Part shown: piece by piece, positions 1-8,125 of the stretch
Numbering within the stretch: position 1 is the first letter of the stretch
Layout of the letters: each line of letters starts with the position of its first letter
DNA from: Eubacteriales bacterium
GTDB taxonomy: Bacteria > Bacillota > Clostridia > Lachnospirales > Lachnospiraceae
Length of the DNA: 36,755 nt
Reading direction: 5' to 3'
NCBI GenBank assembly: GCA_030524715.1
Contig: JAUNGB010000055.1
Span: 1 to 36,755, forward strand
Notes under the pieces: generated by a model
What the model was told of the DNA's origin: nothing
The model's input: only the letters and a program-made list of their open reading frames with translations
Databases searched by the model: none
Translations under genes and position numbers: made by a program

Positions 1-1
1 T

Positions 2-676
2 GCACTGAAAATTCTGGTGGTGGATGATGAAAGCCGCATGAGAAAACTGGTTAAGGATTTCCTGTCAAAAAAGAATTTCCAGGTGCTGGAGGCAGGCGAC
101 GGTGAAGAGGCAATGGATATCTTCTATAAAGAAAAGGAGATCGCATTGATCATTTTGGATGTAATGATGCCCAAAATGGACGGCTGGGAGGTTTGCCGTG
201 AGGTACGCAAGAATTCCAAGGTACCGATCATCATGCTGACCGCGCGGGGAGATGAGCGTGACGAGCTTTTAGGCTTTGAACTGGGAGTGGATGAATATAT
301 TTCCAAGCCCTTCAGCCCCAAGATCCTGGTTGCAAGGGTAGAAGCGATCCTGCGCCGGACCGGTCAGGATAAGACCGAGGATGTGATCAGCGCAGGGGGA
401 ATTGAAATTGACAAGGCGGCGCATCTTGCTACTGTGGACGGCAATCCCATGGAACTGAGCTTCAAGGAATTTGAACTGCTTACCTATTTCCTTGAGAACG
501 AAGGAATTGCCCTTTCCAGAGAAAAGATACTTAATTCCGTTTGGAACTATGATTATTTCGGAGACGCCCGGACGATCGATACTCATGTAAAGAAGCTGCG
601 AAGCAAAATGGGAGACAAGGGAGAGTATATTAAGACTGTCTGGGGCATGGGATATAAATTTGAAGTGGAAGGCTGA
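2..676 (+). CDS. OmpR-family response regulator (5' end outside window)
   Basis: This is a two-component response regulator: a phosphorylatable receiver domain followed by a winged-helix DNA-binding domain, acting in the cytoplasm as a transcription factor. The reading frame is open from base 2 (ALKILVVDDES), so the true start lies just left of the window and the GTG at 17 is not the start. The receiver shows the acidic pair in VVDDE, the phospho-acceptor Asp in LIILDVMMPK, the conserved Thr in IIMLTARG and the Lys in YISKPF. The C-terminal half is a Trans_reg_C winged helix, with DARTIDTHVKKLRSKMG as recognition region and the ending TVWGMGYKFE typical of the OmpR/PhoB family. The histidine kinase gene starts 6 bases after the stop, so the two form one operon. 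The stimulus cannot be told from sequence. Confidence 0.95.
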   Translation, partial: ALKILVVDDESRMRKLVKDFLSKKNFQVLEAGDGEEAMDIFYKEKEIALIILDVMMPKMDGWEVCREVRKNSKVPIIMLTARGDERDELLGFELGVDEYISKPFSPKILVARVEAILRRTGQDKTEDVISAGGIEIDKAAHLATVDGNPMELSFKEFELLTYFLENEGIALSREKILNSVWNYDYFGDARTIDTHVKKLRSKMGDKGEYIKTVWGMGYKFEVEG

Positions 677-682
677 GATTAA

Positions 683-2278
683 ATGAAGAGGGCAGGAACA
701 TTCCCCGGTCATACAGAAACAACAAAACAAAAGGGCAGCAGAAAGAAGAAGCCTCCCAAATTTCATTCCATAAGGAGCCAGATCGCTGTTCTCTTTATCG
801 GGATGCTTATGCTGGCGCTGGTGTCTATCACCGTGATCAACGGCCTTTTTCTGGAAACCTACTATATTTCCAAAAAGACGGATGTATTGCTGGAAGCCAT
901 GCATTCTCTGGAAACTCTGGACATTAATGTTTCGAACGGGGAATATGACGAAGACACGGAAGAGGATTCCATAGATATTCCTGATGAACTCCGTAAGGAA
1001 AGCTCGGAGAACAATCTGTCATGGATCATCATTAACGGAGATAACAGGAGACTTGCGTATGTAGGCGACAAAAACAGCATCCTGCACGAGCGTTTATTCG
1101 GTTATATTTATGATCTGGATCTCCAGAAGGCCAGAACCAAAACTATTGAGGAAAAGGAAGGCCGCTATATTATCCAGCAGGTAAACGACAAATTTGCAGG
1201 AATGGATTATGTGGAAATATGGGGACGTTTAGGAGAGGAAGCGGACGATATTTTCTTTTTGATACGGACGCCTCTTGAAAGCATCCGGGAAAGCGTGGAA
1301 ATTTCCAATAGCTTCTATTTCTTTGTAGGGATCAGCATCATTTTTATCAGCGGTTCTATTATCTGGATGATCACCAAGAGGATCGCGCGCCCGATCAGCG
1401 AACTTACGAAGCTTTCCGAAAGAATGAGCAATCTTGATTTTGACGCAAGATACCAGAGCAGGGCAGGAAATGAGATCGATGTCCTGGGCGATAATTTCAA
1501 CCGGATGTCCAAACAGCTTGAGCGGACGATCTCTGAACTGAAGTCTGCAAATAATAAACTTCAGCAGGATATTGAGGATAAGATCAAGATAGACAAGATG
1601 CGTAAGGAATTCCTGGACAATGTGTCCCATGAGCTGAAAACGCCCATCGCCTTGATACAGGGCTATGCGGAAGGTTTAAAGGAGAATATTTCCGAGGATC
1701 CGGAAAGCAGGGAATTTTACTGCGACGTTATCATGGACGAATCGGCTAAGATGAACAAGCTTGTGAAAAATCTTCTGACTCTGAATCAGCTTGAATCCGG
1801 CAAGGATGAGGTTGTAATGGAGAGGTTTGATATCGCGGAGCTTATCCGCGGCGTTCTTCAGTCCATGGATATCATGATCCAGCAGAAGGATGCAAAGGTG
1901 ATCTTTGAAGCGGAGAGTCCTGTTTACGTATGGGCGGATGAATTTAAGATCGAAGAGGTTGTCACCAATTATACCAGTAACGCCCTGAACCATCTCGCCG
2001 GGGAACGGCAGATCGAAATTAAGCTCATCGATGAGCAGGACAGGGTAAAGATTACTGTATTTAATACCGGAAAGCCAATTCCGGAGGAAGATATTCCGAA
2101 CCTGTGGAATAAATTTTATAAAGTGGATAAAGCAAGGACCAGAGAATACGGGGGAAGCGGTATCGGGCTTTCCATTGTAAAGGCTATTATCGAAAGCCTG
2201 AACCAGGAGTATGGCGTTCAGAATTATGATAATGGCGTGGAATTCTGGTTTACCCTGGACAGAAAATCGCAGATGTAG
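683..2278 (+). CDS. Sensor histidine kinase, HAMP/HisKA type
   Basis: This is the membrane-bound sensor kinase partner of the regulator just upstream. A basic N-terminus is followed by TM helix 1 at about residues 33-56, an extracytoplasmic sensor region of about 155 residues rich in acidic residues, TM helix 2 at about 212-233, a HAMP linker (ARPISELTKLSERM onward), a HisKA dimerisation domain with phospho-acceptor His316 in NVSHELKTP, and an HATPase_c domain with the N box (NYTSNALNH) and G box (GSGIGLSIVK). All catalytic motifs are intact, and its 531 residues are normal for the class. The start ATG sits 6 bases after the regulator stop with GGAAGG upstream. A Rho-independent terminator follows directly, so the operon ends here. 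The sensor region matches nothing I can name. Confidence 0.95.
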   Translation: MKRAGTFPGHTETTKQKGSRKKKPPKFHSIRSQIAVLFIGMLMLALVSITVINGLFLETYYISKKTDVLLEAMHSLETLDINVSNGEYDEDTEEDSIDIPDELRKESSENNLSWIIINGDNRRLAYVGDKNSILHERLFGYIYDLDLQKARTKTIEEKEGRYIIQQVNDKFAGMDYVEIWGRLGEEADDIFFLIRTPLESIRESVEISNSFYFFVGISIIFISGSIIWMITKRIARPISELTKLSERMSNLDFDARYQSRAGNEIDVLGDNFNRMSKQLERTISELKSANNKLQQDIEDKIKIDKMRKEFLDNVSHELKTPIALIQGYAEGLKENISEDPESREFYCDVIMDESAKMNKLVKNLLTLNQLESGKDEVVMERFDIAELIRGVLQSMDIMIQQKDAKVIFEAESPVYVWADEFKIEEVVTNYTSNALNHLAGERQIEIKLIDEQDRVKITVFNTGKPIPEEDIPNLWNKFYKVDKARTREYGGSGIGLSIVKAIIESLNQEYGVQNYDNGVEFWFTLDRKSQM

Positions 2279-2284
2279 CTCCTT

Positions 2285-2326
2285 AAAGGCGGCAGTCATT
2301 TCAGAAAAAGATGACTGCCGCTTTTG
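2285..2326 (+). terminator. Rho-independent terminator after the first two-component operon
   Basis: An inverted repeat, GGCAGTCAT (2291-2299) with ATGACTGCC (2311-2319), is extended by an outer AAAG/CTTT pairing and followed by a T-rich stretch. It begins 7 bases after the kinase stop and separates the first two-component operon from the second. Confidence 0.85.
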
Positions 2327-2369
2327 TCGGATTAATTTCCACCTGTACGGTTGCTGATTCAACAATAAC

Positions 2370-2394
2370 TTTCATTGCAATAAATTGCATGAAA
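2370..2394. repeat. Dyad upstream of second two-component operon
   Basis: TTTCATTGCAA and TTGCATGAAA form an inverted repeat (one extra T in the left arm) around a 4-base spacer TAAA. It lies about 40 bases upstream of the TTACAA direct repeats and has no T-tract, so it is more likely an operator or chance dyad than a terminator. Confidence 0.4.
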
Positions 2395-2432
2395 GCATGT
2401 TGCTGGATTGCAGCCGCACAGGTGTGAAAAAA

Positions 2433-2475
2433 TTACAAATCCGTTACAATTCCCATGAAAAGAATATGTTATACT
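2433..2475 (+). promoter_or_regulatory. Pho-box-like direct repeat plus extended -10 promoter
   Basis: TTACAA occurs at 2433-2438 and again at 2444-2449, an 11-bp period. The surrounding 11-mers agree at 9 of 11 positions. Twenty bases downstream is TGT-TATACT (2467-2475), an extended -10 element. There is no good -35 at 17 bp, which fits an activator-dependent promoter. Tandem 11-bp repeats are the usual binding architecture of OmpR/PhoB-type regulators, and the gene that follows encodes one, so autoregulation is inferred. The same repeat stands before the ABC operon at 4728. Confidence 0.65.
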
Positions 2476-2539
2476 GAACACGCGGTAGTATAAAGCTGAC
2501 ACTGCCGGGCAGGCACAAAGAGAAAAGGGAAGGATACAG

Positions 2540-3205
2540 ATGAACGAAAGAATTTTAGTGATAGAGGATGAAGCGGCGATCAATGATCTGATCTGCATGA
2601 ATCTGGAGGTGGCGGGGTATCAGGTAACTCCGTATCTGGACGGGGCGGAGGCAGAAGCGGGGCTTACGAGGGATCATGCCTACGACTGCGCGTTGGTAGA
2701 CATTATGCTTCCGGGAAAGGATGGCTTTGCCCTGTTCCCGGAGCTGAAAAATTACGGGATCCCTGTGATCTTTCTTACGGCGAAGGGAGATCTGCCAAGC
2801 AAAGTAAAAGGCCTTCGGGACGGGGCGGAGGATTATATTGTAAAGCCCTTTGAAATGCTGGAGCTTTTGATCCGGATGGAAAATGTCCTGAAACGTCACC
2901 GTACTTATCAGGAGGTAATCCATATCCGGGATGTGGAGATCGACCCTCAAAGCCGCACAGTAAAAAAGAACGGCAAAGAAGTCGCCCTGATGCCTATGGA
3001 ATATGACTGCCTGATGATGTTTGTCAGGCATAAAAACAAAGCTCTCACAAGAAGCCAGCTTTTAACGGCCCTTTGGGGCGTGGAATTTGAAGGGGAGACC
3101 AGAACTGTGGACGCCCATGTGGGGCGTATCCGTAAGAAGCTTGGATTTCAGGATGTGATAAAGACCATTCCGCGTATCGGATATCGTCTGGAGGTGGATG
3201 AGTGA
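2540..3205 (+). CDS. OmpR-family response regulator
   Basis: This second response regulator has 221 residues, the standard length for a receiver plus winged-helix protein. The receiver has the acidic cluster VIEDEAA near residues 8-14, phospho-acceptor Asp54 in CALVDIMLPG, Thr in IFLTAKGD and Lys in YIVKPFE. The output domain ends in TRTVDAHVGRIRKKLG and TIPRIGYRLE, as in OmpR/PhoB proteins. AAGGGAAGG lies just before the ATG. Its stop overlaps the GTG start of the kinase gene (GTGA), so the two are translationally coupled. The TTACAA tandem repeats upstream of this gene and of the downstream ABC operon are the likely targets. The ligand is unknown; Bce-like, VanR-like and PhoP-like roles all remain possible. 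Confidence 0.95.
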   Translation: MNERILVIEDEAAINDLICMNLEVAGYQVTPYLDGAEAEAGLTRDHAYDCALVDIMLPGKDGFALFPELKNYGIPVIFLTAKGDLPSKVKGLRDGAEDYIVKPFEMLELLIRMENVLKRHRTYQEVIHIRDVEIDPQSRTVKKNGKEVALMPMEYDCLMMFVRHKNKALTRSQLLTALWGVEFEGETRTVDAHVGRIRKKLGFQDVIKTIPRIGYRLEVDE

Positions 3206-4620
3206 AGCTGTTTACAAAAATTTTTGTCAGGGTGTTTGCAGGTGTACTTCTGCTGTCTGCGACCACTTTCGGCTATTTTTTATATGAATTTCAAAAACAG
3301 AGCCTGGAAGCGGTCAGACAGTACGAGTGTGTGGATTTTCAGCGGAATATCCGGGAATTTAACAGAACCTTTGAACAGCAGAATGCACATGGGGAAAAGA
3401 AAGAAATACAGAATCTGATCGCAGAAAATATTTTCCGCAGTCTGATAGGCAGCTATGGATGCCTCTTTCGGAACGGGGAGGAAATCGCCAATTATTCAGC
3501 GTATGAGTTTGACTATGGGGAACTCCAAAGACTTGCGGAAAACGATAACAGCGATAATTTCGGCGATTTCGGAGAACTTATCCTGCCCATCCAGACAGTG
3601 GGCGGAAGGAAGCTTCTGATTCTTTGCTCTGAAATGCAGTTTAATGAGAAAAGCGATGTTTATGAAATCCTTTATTATAAAGACGTCACGGACGTTTATG
3701 AAAGAAGCCGCAGCTTATTTATAAAGGGGATCGTATTCTGCGTTTTTATGCTGGCTCTTATCGGAGGCTTTCTGTTCCTGGGAATTTACAAAGCAATCCG
3801 CCCCCTTGTGGAATTAAAAGAGGCAGCCGCATCCATTGCAGGAGGGAATTATCATATCCGGGTAAGCGCAAAGGGAAAAGATGAGATCACGGAGCTTGCT
3901 GTGAGCTTCAACCAGATGGCGGAGCGTGTGGAAGAGCATGTGGAAAAGCTTTCCCGGACAAATGAATCCCAGCGTCGGCTTCTCGGAAGCCTTGCCCATG
4001 AGCTGAAAACTCCTATGACAGCTATTATCGGCTATGCGGATACGCTTCTGACCGTGCGTCTGAGCGACCGCAGAAGAGAGCAGGCCTTGCAGTATATCGG
4101 AAACGAGTGTCGCAGGCTGTCCGGCCTTTCGGCAAAAATGATGGAGCTGACCGGACTGTACGAAGGGGAGAAAACAATTACATTTTCAGAAATACGCGTA
4201 GCAGAGCTGTTTCAGCGTCTGAAAGGGCTGACTGCGTATCGCCTTAAGGAAAAAGAAATCACGCTGATCACAGAATGTACGCCGGAATCCCTGGTGAAGC
4301 GGGCGGAACCTGATCTGCTTATGAGCCTTTTGATGAATCTGGTAGATAATGGGTTTAAAGCTTCGGATAACGGTGCGAAAATTTATGTACGCGGCGATGA
4401 AAATGGAATTTATGTGGAGGATTCCGGAAAAGGTATCCCCAAAGAGGAACTAAGCCGTGTGACAGAGGCCTTCTATATGGTAGATAAATCTCGCTCAAGG
4501 AGCACGGGAAGCGCAGGCCTTGGGCTTGCCCTGTGCGAACAGATCGCAAAGCTTCATGGGGCACGGCTGATTATAGAGAGCGAAGAGGGAAAAGGAACCA
4601 GAGTGTCTGTTCTGTGGTAG
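3202..4620 (+). CDS. Sensor histidine kinase, HAMP/HisKA type
   Basis: This is the membrane sensor kinase partner of the regulator it overlaps by 4 bases. It starts at GTG 3202. TM helix 1 is at about residues 8-28, followed by an extracytoplasmic domain of about 140 residues, TM helix 2 at about 173-195, HAMP (AIRPLVELKEAAASI onward), HisKA with His266 in SLAHELKTPMTA, and HATPase_c with NLVDNGFKAS and GSAGLGLALCEQIA. All motifs needed for autophosphorylation are present. The last bases of the gene form the left arm of the operon terminator. The sensor domain has no recognisable PAS or Cache motif. Genomic linkage and the shared promoter repeat point to control of the lipoprotein/ABC operon that follows. 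Confidence 0.95.
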   Translation: MKLFTKIFVRVFAGVLLLSATTFGYFLYEFQKQSLEAVRQYECVDFQRNIREFNRTFEQQNAHGEKKEIQNLIAENIFRSLIGSYGCLFRNGEEIANYSAYEFDYGELQRLAENDNSDNFGDFGELILPIQTVGGRKLLILCSEMQFNEKSDVYEILYYKDVTDVYERSRSLFIKGIVFCVFMLALIGGFLFLGIYKAIRPLVELKEAAASIAGGNYHIRVSAKGKDEITELAVSFNQMAERVEEHVEKLSRTNESQRRLLGSLAHELKTPMTAIIGYADTLLTVRLSDRRREQALQYIGNECRRLSGLSAKMMELTGLYEGEKTITFSEIRVAELFQRLKGLTAYRLKEKEITLITECTPESLVKRAEPDLLMSLLMNLVDNGFKASDNGAKIYVRGDENGIYVEDSGKGIPKEELSRVTEAFYMVDKSRSRSTGSAGLGLALCEQIAKLHGARLIIESEEGKGTRVSVLW

Positions 4621-4641
4621 GGAAGGACTCTGGTTTTTTTG
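4596..4641 (+). terminator. Terminator whose left arm is inside the kinase gene
   Basis: AACCAGAGT (4596-4604) pairs perfectly with ACTCTGGTT (4627-4635) and a run of T follows. The left arm encodes the last residues of the kinase and the stop codon lies in the loop, so this is a compact Rho-independent terminator that separates the two-component operon from the ABC operon. Confidence 0.8.
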
Positions 4642-4727
4642 TATATTAGGAGAGTACTCCATATTGTTCTGAAATGCACAAAAAGCGCTTCGTGCAACGA
4701 TTTACTTATGACAGTCTGCGTCTGCCG

Positions 4728-4781
4728 TTACAACTTAATTACAATTTGGAGCGGATTTGGTGTGTTTTGTCGGAGTATGAT
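4728..4781 (+). promoter_or_regulatory. Second TTACAA direct repeat, likely promoter of the ABC operon
   Basis: TTACAA at 4728-4733 and 4739-4744 repeats the same hexamer with the same 11-bp period found before the regulator gene at 2433. Downstream, TATGAT at 4776-4781 is a candidate -10, 11 bases further from the repeats than in the first promoter; another TATGAT at 4803-4808 is an alternative. No clear -35 is visible. The shared site makes joint control by the 2540 regulator likely (inference). The exact start point is uncertain. Confidence 0.6.
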
Positions 4782-4882
4782 AGGAACGTAACAGCGAAAG
4801 CATATGATGAAGGAGTAAAAAGGTATTTGAAAAACACTCCATCTATGCGGTTAAAACATCTTAATTGTAACAGGAGAGAAAA

Positions 4883-6493
4883 ATGAGACGGAAAACAACG
4901 AGACAGAAAACAACGAGACAGAAAGCAATTGCAGGAATATGCGGATTATTATTTGCGTTGGGGACACTGGCAGGCTGTGCGGAGACGCCAGAAAGCACAC
5001 TGGTGAAGCAGAAAGGAAAGGCAAGCCTCAGCAATTATGAGGAAGGAGAGGCTCTGAACGGAGAAGAAACATCGGATGAAGAAACATCAGATGGGGAAAC
5101 ATCGGCTGAAAAAACATCAAATGAAGAAACATCGAAACTCAGGAACCTGCTGGGTGCGCCGGAAACCTATCATTCAGAAATAAAAGATGCCACAGGAAGG
5201 CTTAAGGTTTTTACAGACGCATCGGTAGAGATTCCGGACGCAACTCAGGTTTCGGCTATTTCCGTAAGTCAGCATCCGTTTACGCAGGAGGATATGAAAA
5301 CGATCGTGGATATTTTTTGTCCGGACGCAAAAATATACTCTTCAGACAGCTATCATACAATGACAAAAGGAGATTACAGAAAGCTGATCGAGGAACTGAA
5401 GGGATATGTGTCAGAAGGAAATCTGGATCCATACGATCAGGGGTATGACGATGACGGAAATCTGTTTTTTGATATTTATGAGACGATCGCTGAACTGGAA
5501 GAAGAATATCAAAAGGCTCCTGACGAGCGTACGCTTGTGGAGGTACCTGTGCAGTACGGTTTGTCCGCAGACGATGGCGGCGGTGAAAAAAAGATCATGG
5601 AGGACAGCTTTGCAGGCGTTGCCTGCCTGCCGGACGGAACCGATTATGATATCAGCATAAGCTCCCGCGGCGCAACGCCCATGAATGTATTTATCAGCAA
5701 AATCCCAGACGGAGCGAATAGAGAAGAAGGCTGCGTGTGGTCTGACTATAAAGATCTGAAGGCAAATTACGGGGACGTTCCGGAGGAAGAAGAGCTTAAG
5801 GAACTCATAGGGATTTCACTGGAAGAGGCAAAGCAAATTGCAGATGAAAAGGTGGAAAAGCTGAATCTGCCGTATATGGAAATGACAGACTGGGAATATG
5901 GAGTTTCCTGGTGGGAGGCCGCTCATTTTACCAGAGACGCCATAGATGAGGCGGGCTATACACTTCATTATACAAGAAAATTAAACGGGATTCCCATTAC
6001 CTATGATAAAGCCTTTGGAGGAGCTGTTACAAGCTCGGAAGAGGAAATCGGAGGTGAAACAGAAACCTGGGGAATCGAATTTCTGGATATCAATGTCACA
6101 AAGAACGGAATCAGTTCAGTAAAATTTATAGATCAGTATGATATCGGCGATGTAAAAACGAAGAACGTGAAGCTGATGTCCTTTCCTGAGATCATGGAAA
6201 TCTATGAAAAAATGATGATAGTCAAAAACGCGGATGTCTTCAATTACGCACAGAGCGTCACCTTCCGCATTGACCGTATCGTCTTTGGATATTGCAGGAT
6301 CTATGAGCCGTCCACGGACAGTACCACAGGGCTGCTGGTTCCGGTATGGGACTTCTTCGGAGAAGAGACTCCTGTTTATGATGATGAAAATAAATTTGAG
6401 GAAGGCTTTGTTGAGGGTATGACAGAATATAAGAGCTGTCTGACGGTGAATGCCATTGACGGCAGTATTATCAACCGGAATGTGGGGTATTAA
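4883..6493 (+). CDS. Putative lipoprotein with low-complexity stalk, first gene of ABC operon
   Basis: This is a 536-residue predicted surface lipoprotein. A basic n-region containing a duplicated TTRQK unit, a hydrophobic stretch and a lipobox ending LAGC (Cys at about residue 32) give lipid attachment to the outer face of the membrane. An acidic Ser/Thr linker follows at residues 61-85, made of five pentapeptides of the EETSD type, before a large globular domain. That domain has no motif I can name; it recalls large clostridial lipoproteins of unknown function such as the DUF6034 type, but I cannot confirm that. The start is supported by AGGAGAG 6 bases upstream. It heads an operon with two ABC permeases, an ATPase and an anchored secreted protein, so a substrate-binding, sensing or immunity role is possible (inference). 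Confidence 0.8.
   Translation: MRRKTTRQKTTRQKAIAGICGLLFALGTLAGCAETPESTLVKQKGKASLSNYEEGEALNGEETSDEETSDGETSAEKTSNEETSKLRNLLGAPETYHSEIKDATGRLKVFTDASVEIPDATQVSAISVSQHPFTQEDMKTIVDIFCPDAKIYSSDSYHTMTKGDYRKLIEELKGYVSEGNLDPYDQGYDDDGNLFFDIYETIAELEEEYQKAPDERTLVEVPVQYGLSADDGGGEKKIMEDSFAGVACLPDGTDYDISISSRGATPMNVFISKIPDGANREEGCVWSDYKDLKANYGDVPEEEELKELIGISLEEAKQIADEKVEKLNLPYMEMTDWEYGVSWWEAAHFTRDAIDEAGYTLHYTRKLNGIPITYDKAFGGAVTSSEEEIGGETETWGIEFLDINVTKNGISSVKFIDQYDIGDVKTKNVKLMSFPEIMEIYEKMMIVKNADVFNYAQSVTFRIDRIVFGYCRIYEPSTDSTTGLLVPVWDFFGEETPVYDDENKFEEGFVEGMTEYKSCLTVNAIDGSIINRNVGY
4892..4921 (+). repeat. 15-bp tandem duplication in signal peptide
   Basis: AAAACAACGAGACAG occurs twice in a row at 4892-4906 and 4907-4921, doubling the TTRQK unit in the positively charged n-region of the lipoprotein signal sequence. 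It stays in frame. Confidence 0.85.
5063..5137 (+). repeat. Five 15-bp repeats coding an acidic pentapeptide linker
   Basis: Five consecutive 15-base units of the form GAAGAAACATCGGAT encode EETSD, EETSD, GETSA, EKTSN and EETSK. The array is in frame and lies just after the lipobox, where it acts as a spacer between membrane anchor and folded domain. Copy number could vary between strains. Confidence 0.85.
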
Positions 6494-6512
6494 TGTATGG
6501 GAGGAACTTTAA

Positions 6513-7400
6513 ATGAGGCAGGTTTATGGAGTCGTGCGTTTCAACTTCATGGGATTTTTCAAAAATACAAAGGTTATCCTGACTTTTCTTCTGGTGTTCC
6601 TTTTATGCTACCTTTTAAGTGAAAGGGTTATGGCAGTGATAGAAGTCTATCAGACTCCGGTACAGGCAGCGGAGCCTTTCCTGTGGTCATTCGGAGATTC
6701 ATGGGCCATTCTGTTAAGCTCCCTTCTGCTGAGCTTTTTGTTCTCCGATCTGCCAAAGCTAAGCCCGCTGCTGACCTTCTATCTGGTGCGTATGACAAAG
6801 AAAAAATGGCTGCTTGGCCAACTGATTTATATCAGTATCGTAACGGCCATCTATACGGTGGTCATGTTTCTTTCCACCATTCTGCTCTGCATGAAATGGA
6901 GTTATATTGGAAATATCTGGAGCGAGACAGCCGCCATGCTGGGCTACTCCGGACTTTGGAAAAGCATGAACATTCCCTCAACCGTAAAAGCTATGGAAAA
7001 CATTACACCGTATGGCTGTATGCTGCAGGCCGCATTGCTGATATTCGGCTATACCCTTTCCCTGAGCCTTCTGATCCTGACGGGAAACCTGGCTTTTGGA
7101 AAAAACCGGGGGCTGCTTCTTGGGCTTCTCTACAGTCTGTACGGATTTCTCTTAAATCCCAAAGTATTGTGTATTGCTTTGGGGATGAAGGACTATGAAA
7201 TGCCCAGGGCCAACGTACTGGCAGGATGGCTCAGCCCCCTGAGCCATGCGGTCTACGCCAGACACAGCTTTGGATATGACATGCTTCCCACAGTGGGGCA
7301 GTCCTGTGCGGTATTCGGCATTCTGACGCTTTTTCTGTCCCTGGCCAGCCTCCGTGCCCTGAAGCAATATAACTTTACATTTCCGGGAGAAAAGACATGA
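6513..7400 (+). CDS. ABC-2-like transporter permease subunit
   Basis: This is a 295-residue integral membrane protein with about six hydrophobic helices: around residues 20-38 (KVILTFLLVFLLCYLL), 60-78, 104-126, 170-192 (AALLIFGYTLSLSLLILTG), 200-220 and a final one near 262-280. It lacks enzymatic motifs. The layout matches ABC-2-type permeases that pair with a separately encoded ATPase. GGGAGGAAC precedes the ATG. It overlaps the next permease by 4 bases (ATGA), and the ATPase follows, so the two permeases probably form a heterodimer with two copies of the ATPase. Export or lantibiotic-immunity-type function is possible; the substrate is unknown. Confidence 0.8.
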   Translation: MRQVYGVVRFNFMGFFKNTKVILTFLLVFLLCYLLSERVMAVIEVYQTPVQAAEPFLWSFGDSWAILLSSLLLSFLFSDLPKLSPLLTFYLVRMTKKKWLLGQLIYISIVTAIYTVVMFLSTILLCMKWSYIGNIWSETAAMLGYSGLWKSMNIPSTVKAMENITPYGCMLQAALLIFGYTLSLSLLILTGNLAFGKNRGLLLGLLYSLYGFLLNPKVLCIALGMKDYEMPRANVLAGWLSPLSHAVYARHSFGYDMLPTVGQSCAVFGILTLFLSLASLRALKQYNFTFPGEKT

Positions 7401-8125
7401 GCTGTGAAATAAAACGAATATTTGCCGGACGGAGCTTTTGGGCTGCCGTCTTGGCGGGAGTCCTTGCCATAGCGGCGGGTTTTCCTTATCCAAAGACAGA
7501 AACACTTTTAGCGGCGGGCAGCTTTCTGGAGCTGGAAACAAAGGCGCTGACCTCAAAAGCCGTCTGTTATCTTTTGCCGGTCACAGCGGTTCTGCCATGG
7601 TGCGATTCCTTTCTGGAGGAATGGAAGGGCGGTTTTTTAAAAGCCTGTCTCCCAAGATGCGGGCGCAGGGCATACATAGGAAGCAAGATATTTTCTGTAG
7701 CGTTATCAGGTGCATTCGCTCTTTTTACCGCAGTTCTTCTGACCGCTTTCGGATACTTTCTTGTATATATTCCAATGGAAAAACAAGGAACTATTCCATT
7801 TCAAAGCTATTCGGGGCTTCTGGAAACAGCGGTCCGCGCAGGACTGCTGTGCGGAAGCCTGAGCTCTCTGGGAGGTATCTGCGCGGCTGTTTCCGGTTCC
7901 ATATACATGGCATACGGCCTGCCGTTTGTAGCCTACTATTTCTGTATGCTGCTGCATGAACGCTATTTTGAAAGCGCCCTTTGGCTGTATCCCCCCGCGT
8001 GGCTGTCCGCGGACGCACAGTGGGGCATACGAAACCATGGATTATGGCTGTTTCTGCTTTTGCTTTTTGTTGTCACAATGGGAATTCACGGAGGTGTCTT
8101 ATATGAGCGTCTGCAGGAATTATAA
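7397..8125 (+). CDS. Second ABC-2-like permease subunit
   Basis: This is a 242-residue membrane protein with about six helices, including FWAAVLAGVLAIAAGF near the N-terminus, a helix near 95-118 (IFSVALSGAFALFTAVLLTAF) and the C-terminal LWLFLLLLFVVTMGIHGG. The start codon overlaps the stop of the upstream permease (ATGA), and the gene's end overlaps the ATPase start by 23 bases, which shows tight translational coupling. It is most simply the partner permease in a two-permease ABC transporter. No substrate-binding features are visible. Confidence 0.78.
   Translation: MSCEIKRIFAGRSFWAAVLAGVLAIAAGFPYPKTETLLAAGSFLELETKALTSKAVCYLLPVTAVLPWCDSFLEEWKGGFLKACLPRCGRRAYIGSKIFSVALSGAFALFTAVLLTAFGYFLVYIPMEKQGTIPFQSYSGLLETAVRAGLLCGSLSSLGGICAAVSGSIYMAYGLPFVAYYFCMLLHERYFESALWLYPPAWLSADAQWGIRNHGLWLFLLLLFVVTMGIHGGVLYERLQEL

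Noticed and set aside
4674-4886. A 70-codon frame upstream of the lipoprotein gene, ending ATGA at its start
   Set aside because: It has no ribosome site, its composition is not gene-like, and it contains the TTACAA repeats and the probable promoter of the ABC operon.
7956-8102. Longer N-terminus for the ABC ATPase (open from 7956)
   Set aside because: The extra 49 residues overlap the permease in another frame and do not resemble an ATPase; GGAGG before ATG 8103 is decisive.
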